From: Kitasatospora cinereorecta
GTDB lineage: Bacteria; Actinomycetota; Actinomycetes; Streptomycetales; Streptomycetaceae
Direction: 5' to 3'
Assembly: GCF_024172095.1 (NCBI RefSeq)
Contig: NZ_JAMZDX010000003.1
Coordinates: forward strand, 760,001 to 824,000
DNA length: 64,000 nucleotides
How positions within the stretch are numbered: position 1 is the stretch's first letter; each line of letters opens with the position of its first letter. Positions 48,662 to 56,785 of the stretch are shown in pieces. Under the pieces are notes generated by a model. That model made no database searches and had not been told where the DNA came from. It saw only the letters and a program-made list of their open reading frames with translations. The translations under genes were made by a program, and so were the position numbers.

Positions 48662-49423
48662 TCAGTCCATCCGGCGCGGGGCGCCGAGGACCTGCGACTC
48701 GGCGTCGCCGGGGTTGGTCATCACGTACTGGCGGCGCATCCGGGTGGCCCAGAGGGTCACGTTGTCGGGGACGGTCGGCAGGTAGGACAGGTCCTCGGGG
48801 CCCAGCGACAGGATCCGGCCGATCACCTCGGCCTCCTGCGGCGAGATCCGCTGCACGCCGACCAGGTCGGCGGCGTTGAGCACCCGGGTGGCGTTCGGGC
48901 CGAGGTACGGCATCAGGGTCAGCGTGGTCTGCCACGGCGCGGCGGAGAGCCGGCTGCGGGACGGCCGGGCGCCGAGGTCGCGGACCACCAGCACCGGGGA
49001 GGCCACCGAGGCGCCCTGGGCGCCGAGTCGGCCGACCTGGTGGACGGTCACGCAGGGCTGGCCGCCACCGGCGGCCTGCGCCATCGGGGCCCACGCCTGC
49101 GGACGGCCGGTCTCCACGGCCACCCGGGCACCGATCGCGGCCGCCCGGAGCGCCAGGATCTGCGCGGTCCACAGGCCGCCGACCAGGACCACCTCGTACG
49201 CGGTCGGCCGGAACAGGCCGATCACGGCGGGCTGCTGGTGCTGGTCGGTGCCGATCAGGACGCCGTCGTCGCCGACCGGGAAGGACAGCGCGCCGAGGTC
49301 CTCGACGGTCAGGACGTGCTTCTCGCGGTGCGGTCCGCGCAGGCCGAAGCCGGGACGGATGCGCGGGGCCGGGCCCGTCTCGACGGGCTGCGGGGCCTGG
49401 CCGCCGTAGGTCTGGTAGGCCAT
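48662..49423 (-). CDS. T7SS-associated protein next to EccE
   Basis: A 253-aa soluble protein of unknown role. It shows alpha/beta strands with IGTDQHQQPAVIGLFRP, VVLVGGLWTAQ, and ATRMRRQYVMTNPGDAE at the C-terminus, but no catalytic motif I recognise. Its ATG overlaps the stop codon of eccE by one base (TGATG), so the two are translationally coupled and the protein probably serves the T7SS. It may be a split-off part of the EccE cytoplasmic region or a streptomycete-specific accessory; both are inference. The espI-like gene follows 206 nt downstream. Confidence 0.78.
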   Translation of the reverse strand: MAYQTYGGQAPQPVETGPAPRIRPGFGLRGPHREKHVLTVEDLGALSFPVGDDGVLIGTDQHQQPAVIGLFRPTAYEVVLVGGLWTAQILALRAAAIGARVAVETGRPQAWAPMAQAAGGGQPCVTVHQVGRLGAQGASVASPVLVVRDLGARPSRSRLSAAPWQTTLTLMPYLGPNATRVLNAADLVGVQRISPQEAEVIGRILSLGPEDLSYLPTVPDNVTLWATRMRRQYVMTNPGDAESQVLGAPRRMD

Positions 49424-50793
49424 CAGGAGGTCCCTCCCAGGGGCAGCGTCGCGAGCAGACCGGGCGTCTGCTCCAGGTCGAGGCTGGTCAGATGAGTGCC
49501 GGACTGCTGGGCCCGCTGCTCGACCATCCGGCCGACCTGGGCGACCTCGCTCTCGTTGCGTCCGGTGAGCCGCACGTGGCCGCTGATCGCGGTCGCGCCG
49601 CCGAAGCCGCGGCTCGCGGTCAGGCTGAAGGTGGAGGTGAAGGCGGGGGTGCCGGTGAGCTGGTTGATCAGCTCGGGCGCGGAGATCCGGCCGCCGCTCT
49701 CGCCCGGGCGGACCAGCTGGGGCCACTTGGAGATCCAGTAGGTGGCGTGCCAGCGGTCGTCGATCCGGCAGAACTTGGTCGACTCCTGGCTGCGGCGCAC
49801 CACGGTGCGGCTGCTGCTGCCCTGGCGGCCGGCGACCGCCATCGGGTTGGCGCAGACCGAGATGGCGAGGGCGGAGATCAGCTCGCGCTCGTCCAGGACG
49901 GTCGCGGTGAAGCCGGCGCCGTTCAGCCGGCCGGCCAGCTGGTCGGTGACCCGCTGGAGGGCCTTGCGGGCGCCCTCCTCGCCGCCGCCGCGGGCCAGCA
50001 CGGCGGTCGCGCTGGCCTCGGGGTTCAGCTTGAGGGCGACCCAGGTGAGCCGCAGACCAGGGGTGTTCACGCCGCCGGGCAGCTGCTGGTAGGCGCGGTA
50101 GGCCAGGGCCGGCTCCGGCAGGTGCGGCGCGGGAGCAGGCTGGGTGTGCTGGATCAGCTGCACCGACTCCAGCGTGATGTCGTCCACCTGGAGGGCCGAG
50201 CAGATCACGTCGAGCGGGACCGAGGCCCGGTTGGGCCGCAGCGGCTGGTCCTTGGCCTGCACCAGCAGCACCGAGGTGAGGAAGGTGCCGTCGCCGACCA
50301 TGCCGGTCTCCCGGCGCAGCGGACGGCCGTCCCCGAGGTCGGTCTCGGTGACGTGGGTGTACGTGCGCAGCGCCGGCTCGAGCTCGAGCACCGGGGCCAG
50401 CGCCGGGTCGGTGCCGGGCGGCGGCACGTTGAACTTGGCCTGCTTGCGCCGGGCGTTGAAGGTCGCGCGGACACCGAACGCCTCGCCGGCGGTCCGGCCG
50501 CCCAGGCGCAGCAGCGCCACCACGACCAGCACCACGGCGGGCACCGCGAAGACGCCCGCCATCATCGGATTGATCGCCCAGCCGACCGCGACCAGGGCGG
50601 CGGCGACCTCGAGCTGCACCAGCTGCTGCAGTTGGAGGCGACGGCCCAACAGGCCCGGACGGGGCATCACCTTCACTGTCACCGGGCCGGTTGCCGCCGT
50701 CTGCGCGGGGCGGGCGGCGCGCCGTCCCCCGCGGCCCTCCGGCCGCCGGCCCTGTGGTGTGCGGCGTTGCGCTGGAGCGGACTGGCTTGACAT
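49423..50793 (-). CDS. eccE: T7SS component EccE
   Basis: A 456-aa membrane component of the ESX-type secretion complex. A basic N-terminus (residues 1-45) precedes two hydrophobic helices (about 60-100, VQLEVAAALVAVGWAINP and AGVFAVPAVVLVVVALL), as in EccE. The large cytoplasmic domain follows, with WISKWPQLV and ISGHVRLTGRNESEVAQVGRMV (the last is typical). ATG 50793 is used instead of upstream in-frame codons because the basic tail starts there. It is divergent from eccB, with a shared 200-nt intergenic region. Confidence 0.85.
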   Translation of the reverse strand: MSSQSAPAQRRTPQGRRPEGRGGRRAARPAQTAATGPVTVKVMPRPGLLGRRLQLQQLVQLEVAAALVAVGWAINPMMAGVFAVPAVVLVVVALLRLGGRTAGEAFGVRATFNARRKQAKFNVPPPGTDPALAPVLELEPALRTYTHVTETDLGDGRPLRRETGMVGDGTFLTSVLLVQAKDQPLRPNRASVPLDVICSALQVDDITLESVQLIQHTQPAPAPHLPEPALAYRAYQQLPGGVNTPGLRLTWVALKLNPEASATAVLARGGGEEGARKALQRVTDQLAGRLNGAGFTATVLDERELISALAISVCANPMAVAGRQGSSSRTVVRRSQESTKFCRIDDRWHATYWISKWPQLVRPGESGGRISAPELINQLTGTPAFTSTFSLTASRGFGGATAISGHVRLTGRNESEVAQVGRMVEQRAQQSGTHLTSLDLEQTPGLLATLPLGGTS

Positions 50794-50994
50794 CCCCCGT
50801 ATGGCCCTCTCTGCTCTGTTCCCACGGCCCGGTTGGCCGGTCGGCGAACCGTACCCGTACCGTACATACCGTCTGCTGCCGCATCGTAGAGGGTTGACTG
50901 CCGCCCTCGCCCGCCGGGTGGCAGACTCACGCACTGCGGAAGCGCGTTGACGCCCGCACAGATGGTCGGTCACACAGGGGAGACGGGGACGAGC

Positions 50995-52590
50995 ATGGCA
51001 TCACGCCGGGACGAGCTGAACGCCTACACCTTCGCGCGCAAGCGCATGGTCGGGGCCTTCCTCCAGCCCAGCGGAGGAGGGAACGACGAGGACGCCCCCC
51101 GTCCGGTCCGTGCCGTGCTGCCCAGCATCGTGGTGGGTGCCGTCATCGTGGCGGGCTTCGGCATGTGGGGTGTCATCAAGCCCGCGGCGCCGCTGCACTG
51201 GGACGAGGGCAAGAACATCATCCAGGGCAAGACGTCCACCACCCGCTACGTGCTGCTGCCGGAGGGCGAGGGCGCCAACCGGCACATGGTGCTGCACCAG
51301 GTGCTCAACATGTCCTCGGCGCGGCTGGTGCTCCCGGCCGGCGCGCAGGTGATGATCGTCGCCGACGACGTGCTGGACAAGTACAAGTGGCGCGGCGCCA
51401 CCATCGGCATCCCGTACGCCCCGGACAAGCTGCCCAAGGACACCGACGCCGGGCAGACCAAGACCTGGTCGGTCTGCGACCGGCTGACCGCCGACGCCAA
51501 CACCCAGGCCGCCGTCAACCAGGCGGTGTTCGTGGCGGCCGGCGACGAGCAGAAGACCCTGGCCGACCCCAAGCGGAGGGTGGGTGACGGGCAGTCGCTG
51601 TTCGTCATGGGACCGAACACGGGCAACCCCCCGGACAACCCCAGCAAGTTCCTGGTGGACGGCAACGGCGTGCGGCACGCGGTGGGCACGGACGGCAGCA
51701 AGGACACCAAGAGCTCGCTGGAGCGGGCGCTGTTCGGCGACGGTGCGCAGGCGCAGCAGGTGACCGCCAACTGGCTGGAGACGCTCGTCAACGGCAGCGC
51801 GATCACCTTCCCGACCATTCCGGGATTCGACCCCGCCAAGCAGGTCGCCTCCAGCCTCACCCAGATCTCCAAGCCGGAGGACCGCAAGGTCGGCCGCCTG
51901 CTGTCGTTCCAGAAGTCGGCCTACTACGTGGTCGGTGTGGACCGGCTGTTCCAGGTCACGCCCTTCCAGGCCGAGCTGATCCGCCTGGACCCCGCGCTCA
52001 AGCTGGTGTACGGCGGCTCCTCGCCGACCTTCGCGGACATGTCGCCGGCCGACCGCGACGCGCTGCAGAGCAAGATCGACCCCGCCGGGATGGCCGCCGC
52101 GAAGGACCTGCCGACCGACAAGGCGCCGGCCATCAACATCGGCAAGGACGCCCGCAACGTGATCTGCTCCAGCTTCGACGGCATGGACAACAAGACCATC
52201 AAGCGCTCGGTGTGGGCCGGCACCGAGTACCCGGCGACCTTCTCGTCCGGCTCGGCCAGCGCCCATGTGACGCCCGGCCACGGCGTGCTGTACCGCGCGT
52301 TCGACGGTGACAACCCCCAGGACAGCTCCGGCAGCGACTTCCTGATCACCGAGACCGGCCTGCGCTACTCGCTGCCGGCCAACAACGACGGTGGTCAGGG
52401 CGGCGCCTCGCCCACCGCCCCGGCCGCGCCGGACCAGGCGCCGGGGGACAAGAAGGAGGCCAACGAGTCCCAGGCCCGGCTCGGCTACAAGTCGGTGGCG
52501 CCGGTCATGGTTCCGGGCCCCTGGTCGCGCCTGGTGCCGGCCGGTCCGGTGCTCGACACCAACACCGCAGTTCAGGCGCAGAACGCCTGA
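50995..52590 (+). CDS. eccB: T7SS component EccB
   Basis: A 531-aa bitopic membrane protein of the ESX complex. The conserved N-terminal start is MASRRDELNAYTFARKRMV, followed by a single transmembrane helix (about 44-65, LPSIVVGAVIVAGFGMWGV) and a large extracytoplasmic domain. Two Cys (WSVCDRL, about 165; VICSSF, about 387) suggest the disulfide known for EccB. The domain ends with GYKSVAPVMVPGPWSRLVPAGPVLDTNTA, the family's closing motif. ATG 50995 fits the family start. It heads the esx-mycosin group on the plus strand. Confidence 0.92.
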   Translation: MASRRDELNAYTFARKRMVGAFLQPSGGGNDEDAPRPVRAVLPSIVVGAVIVAGFGMWGVIKPAAPLHWDEGKNIIQGKTSTTRYVLLPEGEGANRHMVLHQVLNMSSARLVLPAGAQVMIVADDVLDKYKWRGATIGIPYAPDKLPKDTDAGQTKTWSVCDRLTADANTQAAVNQAVFVAAGDEQKTLADPKRRVGDGQSLFVMGPNTGNPPDNPSKFLVDGNGVRHAVGTDGSKDTKSSLERALFGDGAQAQQVTANWLETLVNGSAITFPTIPGFDPAKQVASSLTQISKPEDRKVGRLLSFQKSAYYVVGVDRLFQVTPFQAELIRLDPALKLVYGGSSPTFADMSPADRDALQSKIDPAGMAAAKDLPTDKAPAINIGKDARNVICSSFDGMDNKTIKRSVWAGTEYPATFSSGSASAHVTPGHGVLYRAFDGDNPQDSSGSDFLITETGLRYSLPANNDGGQGGASPTAPAAPDQAPGDKKEANESQARLGYKSVAPVMVPGPWSRLVPAGPVLDTNTAVQAQNA

Positions 52591-52654
52591 CGTATCGTCA
52601 GAAGTCCGCAGCGGGGCCGAGTGTCATGGTCTGGTAACTACCCGCAACCCGGTG

Positions 52655-52683
52655 TTGGGCACTCGGCAGTTGACGGATACAGT
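52655..52683 (+). promoter_or_regulatory. Candidate promoter of the esx pair
   Basis: TTGGGC and TACAGT are spaced by 17 nt, close to the housekeeping consensus. The -10 ends 87 nt before the first WXG100 start codon. It would allow the esx genes to be expressed separately from eccB. Confidence 0.5.
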
Positions 52684-52770
52684 GGCTCAGGACCCACACC
52701 GTGGTGTCCGGACGGGTGGTCAGAACCACGGCCACCCCGACGAAGTCTGTCTCATGGGGGACGGTGGATC

Positions 52771-53073
52771 ATGTCTGGTCAGTTCACGACTACCGCTGAA
52801 GAAATGAATGCCTTCGCCAACCGCATCGGCGAGGTGAACGCGCAGGTTCAGCAGGAGATCGGTCGACTGAACAACCTGGTCAGTGAGATTGCTGTCGGCT
52901 GGAAGGGTGCGGCTGCGACCGCGTACCAGCAGATGCAGGAGCGTTTCAACAAGGACGCTCAGGACCTGAACAAGGTGCTCGACGAGATCAAGCAGGCCAT
53001 CGAGGCCACGACCAAGGCCTACCAGCAGACCGAAGAGGACCAGCGTTCCTCGGTCGGCGGCATCGGCGCCTAA
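52771..53073 (+). CDS. WXG100 secreted protein (first Esx)
   Basis: A 100-aa helical hairpin protein of the ESAT-6/CFP-10 family, without a classical signal peptide. The turn motif is W-K-G in VGWKGAAATAYQ (about 43-54). The C-terminal secretion signal YQQTE matches YxxxE. With its partner just downstream it should form an antiparallel dimer exported by EccC/EccB/EccD/EccE. It is the first of a pair typical of T7SS loci. The start ATG is preceded by GGGGGACGG about 6 nt away. I do not assign EsxA or EsxB, as the order varies. Confidence 0.93.
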   Translation: MSGQFTTTAEEMNAFANRIGEVNAQVQQEIGRLNNLVSEIAVGWKGAAATAYQQMQERFNKDAQDLNKVLDEIKQAIEATTKAYQQTEEDQRSSVGGIGA

Positions 53074-53104
53074 GTCCCTGGGCCCAGCCCGGAGCTTGAA
53101 TCTG

Positions 53105-53121
53105 CGGTTCATTGAGAACCG
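53105..53121 (+). other. Small hairpin between the two esx genes
   Basis: CGGTTC-ATTGA-GAACCG forms a 6-bp stem in the 75-nt gap. It may stabilise or separate the two messages; there is no T run. Confidence 0.4.
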
Positions 53122-53148
53122 TTCGACTTCCATCGACAAGGAGACACC

Positions 53149-53445
53149 GTGTCCGACGGCAACATTCTCGTTAATTTCCAGACGATCCAGAACGCGAGCA
53201 GCGAGGTTCGTCAGACCGCCGCGCGCATCCAGTCGCAGCTGGACGACCTGAAGTCCGGCGTGCAGCGCATCGCGCAGTCCTGGGCCGGTTCGGCGCAGGA
53301 GGGCTACCAGGCCCGCCAGCGCGAGTGGGACACCAAGGCGGCCGACCTGCAGCAGGTGCTCGGCCAGATCGCCTCTGCGCTGGAGAACGCCGCGCAGAGC
53401 TACCAGGACACCGAGCGTTCCAACGCGAACGTCTGGGGTGCCTGA
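53149..53445 (+). CDS. WXG100 secreted protein (second Esx)
   Basis: A 98-aa partner of the preceding Esx protein. The turn is W-A-G in AQSWAGSAQEGYQ (about 44-56). The C-terminal export motif YQDTE again fits YxxxE. Both helices are amphipathic and no other domain is present. It starts with GTG preceded by AAGGAG (GACAAGGAGACACC). The two proteins have different helix faces, as expected for a heterodimer, but pairing is inferred. Confidence 0.93.
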   Translation: MSDGNILVNFQTIQNASSEVRQTAARIQSQLDDLKSGVQRIAQSWAGSAQEGYQARQREWDTKAADLQQVLGQIASALENAAQSYQDTERSNANVWGA

Positions 53446-53480
53446 TCCCGGTCTAGGGATCTCAGCACAGCGCTGAAGCG

Positions 53481-53508
53481 GGGCGGGCGTCCGGACGGGC
53501 GCCCGCCC
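53481..53508 (+). terminator. Hairpin between the esx genes and the mycosin gene
   Basis: GGGCGGGCG and CGCCCGCCC form a perfect 9-bp GC stem with a 10-nt loop, 35 nt after the second esx stop codon. No T run follows, so it may act as an attenuator that keeps esx mRNA abundant relative to the protease gene. Confidence 0.55.
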
Positions 53509-53562
53509 TCGCGCATGGCGCCACGGGGGCAGGAACAACGGGTGGATCAGAGGGGTAGACAG

Positions 53563-54846
53563 GTGTCGTTGGGGACGTACCGAAGGGCAGCCGCCGTCCT
53601 GGTCGTGCTGGGGGTGGTCGGGGGCACCGCGGCCGTCCCGGCGTACGCGGCCGACCCCTCGGGCGGCACGCACTGGTCGCCGATCTCGATCGCCGCGGCC
53701 GGTGAGTGCACCTTCCCGGCCGCGCCGGTACAGAGCAGGCCGTGGGCGCTGCAGCGGGTGCTGCTGAACGAGCTGTGGGCGAGCGGCACCGGCATCGACG
53801 TCAGCACCAAGGCCCCGGTCAAGGTCGCGGTGATCGACACCGGGGTGGACAACAGCAACCCGCAGCTGTCCGGTCCCGGCAAGGTGATCGACGGCGGCAC
53901 GCTGCTCACCGACAAGCAGACCGGCAAGCCGGTCGACGGCAGCGGTGTCACCGACACCGTCGGCCACGGCACCAAGGTGGCCGGCATCATCGCCGCCCGG
54001 CCGATGCCCGGGGTGACCGGGTTCGTCGGGCTGGCTCCGGACGCGGTGATCTACTCGGTCCGGCAGAACGACAGCGAGGGCAACGGCGACGTCGGCACGC
54101 TGATCAAGGCGATCGACCTGGCGGTGGCCGCCGGCGTCCAGGTGATCAACATCTCGCAGGACGTCCGGTCCGACAGCGAGGACGGCAAGTTCAACCAGAA
54201 GGACGACCTGCAGAAGGCGCTGCAGCGCGCCGAGGACAAGCAGATCGTGGTGGTCGCCTCGTCCGGCAACGACGGGCACGAGGGCGACACCTTCCCGGCC
54301 GCCTTCGAGACCGTGCTGGCGGTCGGCGCCTCGGACCGCAACAACGAGCGCGCACCGTTCTCGCAGTACGGCGACTTCGTGGACGTCGCCGCCCCGGGTG
54401 TGGACATGCTCTCCACCGTCCCCAAGGGCGGCCAGTGCGTCGACAACGGCACCAGCTTCTCCTCGCCGTACGTGGCGGGGCTGGCGGCGCTGCTCAAGGG
54501 CATGTACCCGAAGTGGTCGGCGGCGCAGATCCGGGCCCGGATCGAGCAGACCGCGCAGCGTACCCAGCGCGGTCGCAACAAGTTCATCGGCTGGGGCGTG
54601 GTCGATCCGGTGAAGGCCGTCCAGGCCACCGGCAACCAGCCGGACAAGCCGCACGAGGACGCCCCGGTGAAGCTGGACACCGTCCCGATCGTCGCCCAGC
54701 CGCTCGGCCTCGCCGAGACCCAGGCCGACCGGGACCGCCGCACCGGCACCTACGTCCTCGGCGTGGGCGGCCTGACGGTCGCCGCGCTGGCCGGCGGCGC
54801 GGTGGTACTGCGCGACCACCGGCGGCGCCGCCGCGACCACGTCTGA
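53563..54846 (+). CDS. mycP: Mycosin, T7SS-associated subtilisin-like protease
   Basis: A 427-aa S8-family serine protease anchored outside the membrane. A signal peptide (about 1-30, VLVVLGVVGG then AVPAYAA) precedes the catalytic domain. The triad is complete: Asp in VAVIDTGVDNS (about 90), His in GHGTKVAGII and Ser in GTSFSSPYVAGLAALL. The C-terminal helix TYVLGVGGLTVAALAGGAVVL followed by basic residues is a membrane anchor. GTG 53563 is chosen because AGGGG lies upstream and the signal peptide then begins correctly. Mycosins trim T7SS substrates and stabilise the complex. Confidence 0.92.
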   Translation: MSLGTYRRAAAVLVVLGVVGGTAAVPAYAADPSGGTHWSPISIAAAGECTFPAAPVQSRPWALQRVLLNELWASGTGIDVSTKAPVKVAVIDTGVDNSNPQLSGPGKVIDGGTLLTDKQTGKPVDGSGVTDTVGHGTKVAGIIAARPMPGVTGFVGLAPDAVIYSVRQNDSEGNGDVGTLIKAIDLAVAAGVQVINISQDVRSDSEDGKFNQKDDLQKALQRAEDKQIVVVASSGNDGHEGDTFPAAFETVLAVGASDRNNERAPFSQYGDFVDVAAPGVDMLSTVPKGGQCVDNGTSFSSPYVAGLAALLKGMYPKWSAAQIRARIEQTAQRTQRGRNKFIGWGVVDPVKAVQATGNQPDKPHEDAPVKLDTVPIVAQPLGLAETQADRDRRTGTYVLGVGGLTVAALAGGAVVLRDHRRRRRDHV

Positions 54847-54864
54847 CGGCGTTCTTGGAACGCG

Positions 54865-54899
54865 GAACGGCCCACCGGAGAGTCTCCGGTGGGCCGTTC
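54865..54899. terminator. Bidirectional terminator between mycP and the permease gene
   Basis: GAACGGCCCACCGGAG and CTCCGGTGGGCCGTTC form a perfect 16-bp stem with a 3-nt loop between the convergent genes. It should end transcription from both directions. Confidence 0.88.
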
Positions 54900-54921
54900 G
54901 CCGTTCGGGCGGCTCGGCGGC

Positions 54922-56331
54922 TCAGTCGAGCTGCTCGTCCTCGGGGAGGGTGATGACCCAGCGGGTCTCCTGGCGGGGACGGAGGTAGAACACCCAGTAG
55001 AGGCTGGCCAGGACCGTGATGGCGCCGGTCCACACCAGGGCGGTGACATCCAGCTGGGTCAGCGTGTAGGCGAGCACCACGATCACCAGGACCGGCAGCG
55101 CGGGCCACAGCGGCTGGCGCCAGGCCGGGGCGTCCTTGTGGTGCTTGCGGCGGGAGAACAGCGCGGCCACCGCGACCAGCAGGTAGAGGGCGGCGACGGC
55201 GACACCGGTGATGTTGGTCAGCAGGTCCTGCGGGACGAAGCAGAGGGCGGCACCGGGGATGCCGACCGCGAGGGTGGAGATCCACGGGGCGCTGAACTTG
55301 TTGAGGGTGCCGAAGGCCTTGTTCACGCTGTCCGGCCAGGCGCGGTCGCGGCCGGAGGCGAACAGCACGCGGGAGTTCTGGATCACCATCACGATGCCGG
55401 CGTTGATGATGGCCAGCGCGATGCAGAGGCTGATGAAGGTGCCGACGCCGGAGCCCGCCCAGCCGGTGACCAGGCCGGAGATGTCGCCGCCGGTCAGGGT
55501 GGCGAGGTCCGGGGCGCCGACGGTGATGGCGATGACCGGGACGGTGATGATGGCGACCGAGAGCGCCAGCGTCCACAGCACGGTGCGGGCGACGTTCTTG
55601 CGCGGGTTCTCCAGCTCCTCGGAGAGGTAGATGGCGGTGGAGAAGCCCTGGGTGACGAAGAGCGCGGTGCCCATCGCGGCCAGGACGGCGGCGAAGCCGA
55701 CCGAGGAGGTGCCCGAGGTGTCCGCGGTCACGCCGTGCAGCAGGCTGTCCAGGCCGCGCTGGCCGTTGGCGAAGCCGAGGAAGGAGACCACGGCGCAGGC
55801 GATGACCTCGAGGACCAGGAAGATGCCGGTGATCCAGGCGTTGGCCCGCAGGTCGAGCAGACCGGCGATGGTGGCGGCGATCATCACGGCGGCGCCGGCC
55901 ACAGCCGGGTTGATCTTGAACACCGGGGCGAGGTAGTCGGCGGTGCCCATCGCGATGATCGAGGGCACGATCATCACCACGATCAGCGACTGGATAAAGA
56001 CCAGCCAGCCGGCGAAGCGGCCGGCCAGGGTGCCGACCATGGCGTACTCGCCGCCGGCGCTGGGGATGAGGGTGCCCAGCTCGGAGTAGCAGAACGCGAC
56101 CGCGATGCAGATGACCGAGCCGATCGCGATGGCCATCGCGGTGTAGGTGCCCAGCGCGTTGAACAGGTCCGGCACGATCACGAAGAGCGAGGAGGCCGGC
56201 GTGACGCACGACAGTGTGAGCAGGGTTCCGCCCACGACGCCGATCGAACGGGAGAGCTTCTTGGGGGAGTCCGCAGCTGACGCGCCGCCCTCCGGGGCGG
56301 CGGAGTGCTGTGGCTGAAGCGTGTCGGTCAT
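54922..56331 (-). CDS. APC-family amino acid permease
   Basis: A 469-aa integral membrane protein with about 12 hydrophobic helices, typical of APC-superfamily proton-coupled amino acid or polyamine transporters. The first helix shows GVVGGTLLTLSCVTPASSLF, followed by ELGTLIPSAGGEYAMVG, and a conserved YLSEELENPRKNVAR segment near 230. The substrate is not evident. ATG 56331 is selected; upstream in-frame codons would add a non-conserved extension. The gene lies inside the T7SS locus, flanked by terminators on both sides, so it is a separate unit. Confidence 0.88.
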   Translation of the reverse strand: MTDTLQPQHSAAPEGGASAADSPKKLSRSIGVVGGTLLTLSCVTPASSLFVIVPDLFNALGTYTAMAIAIGSVICIAVAFCYSELGTLIPSAGGEYAMVGTLAGRFAGWLVFIQSLIVVMIVPSIIAMGTADYLAPVFKINPAVAGAAVMIAATIAGLLDLRANAWITGIFLVLEVIACAVVSFLGFANGQRGLDSLLHGVTADTSGTSSVGFAAVLAAMGTALFVTQGFSTAIYLSEELENPRKNVARTVLWTLALSVAIITVPVIAITVGAPDLATLTGGDISGLVTGWAGSGVGTFISLCIALAIINAGIVMVIQNSRVLFASGRDRAWPDSVNKAFGTLNKFSAPWISTLAVGIPGAALCFVPQDLLTNITGVAVAALYLLVAVAALFSRRKHHKDAPAWRQPLWPALPVLVIVVLAYTLTQLDVTALVWTGAITVLASLYWVFYLRPRQETRWVITLPEDEQLD

Positions 56332-56725
56332 GAGGCTTCCGATCGGCTGAGCGGTGTGGGGATGGGAGCGGTATCGCCTCCGAAGAGCTGGTCGGGCGTC
56401 CTGTTCTCGTCGCTCCCGGTTGGCCAGGTTGCCCGTACGGATTGCCTCCGTCAACGCGGGAATCGCTACGGAATCCGTTGCGTAAGACGGCATATCCATG
56501 CGGGCGGCGGCCGAGCGCAGATGTGCCCCATGTGGTTGACGCAGGCAAACTGCACATGAATCAAAGATGAACCGATCAGCTCACCTTCGATCCGAAGGTG
56601 GTCGCACGGCGTGGCCATACGGTCTGGTGAAAGCCGGACCAACGCCCGCGAAGCTACGGGAATCGCAGCTCGACGGCAGAAAACCGAAGATAACGTTCTG
56701 GCACATTCCGGGGCCCGAGATGCCA
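56332..56725 (-). other. Upstream region of the APC permease gene
   Basis: About 390 nt without a gene. It contains the promoter region of the permease gene on the minus strand and, at 56582-56600, a perfect inverted repeat CACCTTCG-ATC-CGAAGGTG. A TTGACG hexamer at 56536-56541 is a possible plus-strand -35. No RNA gene or reading frame is convincing. Confidence 0.6.
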
Positions 56726-56757
56726 CGAGGGCCGGGTTCGTCGGAACCCGGCCCTCG
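56726..56757 (-). terminator. Terminator after eccC
   Basis: CGAGGGCCGGGTTC and GAACCCGGCCCTCG form a perfect 14-bp stem with a 4-nt loop, 28 nt past the eccC stop codon on the minus strand. Confidence 0.85.
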
Positions 56758-56785
56758 TCCTTACAACCTGTGACTTGCCATCCGG

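Noticed and set aside
46284..48785. Long plus-strand frames over the EspI-like gene
   Set aside because: They arise from the Gln/Pro-rich tracts read in reverse (Cys/Gly- or Leu/Arg-rich), with no domain; the minus-strand ATPase is clear.
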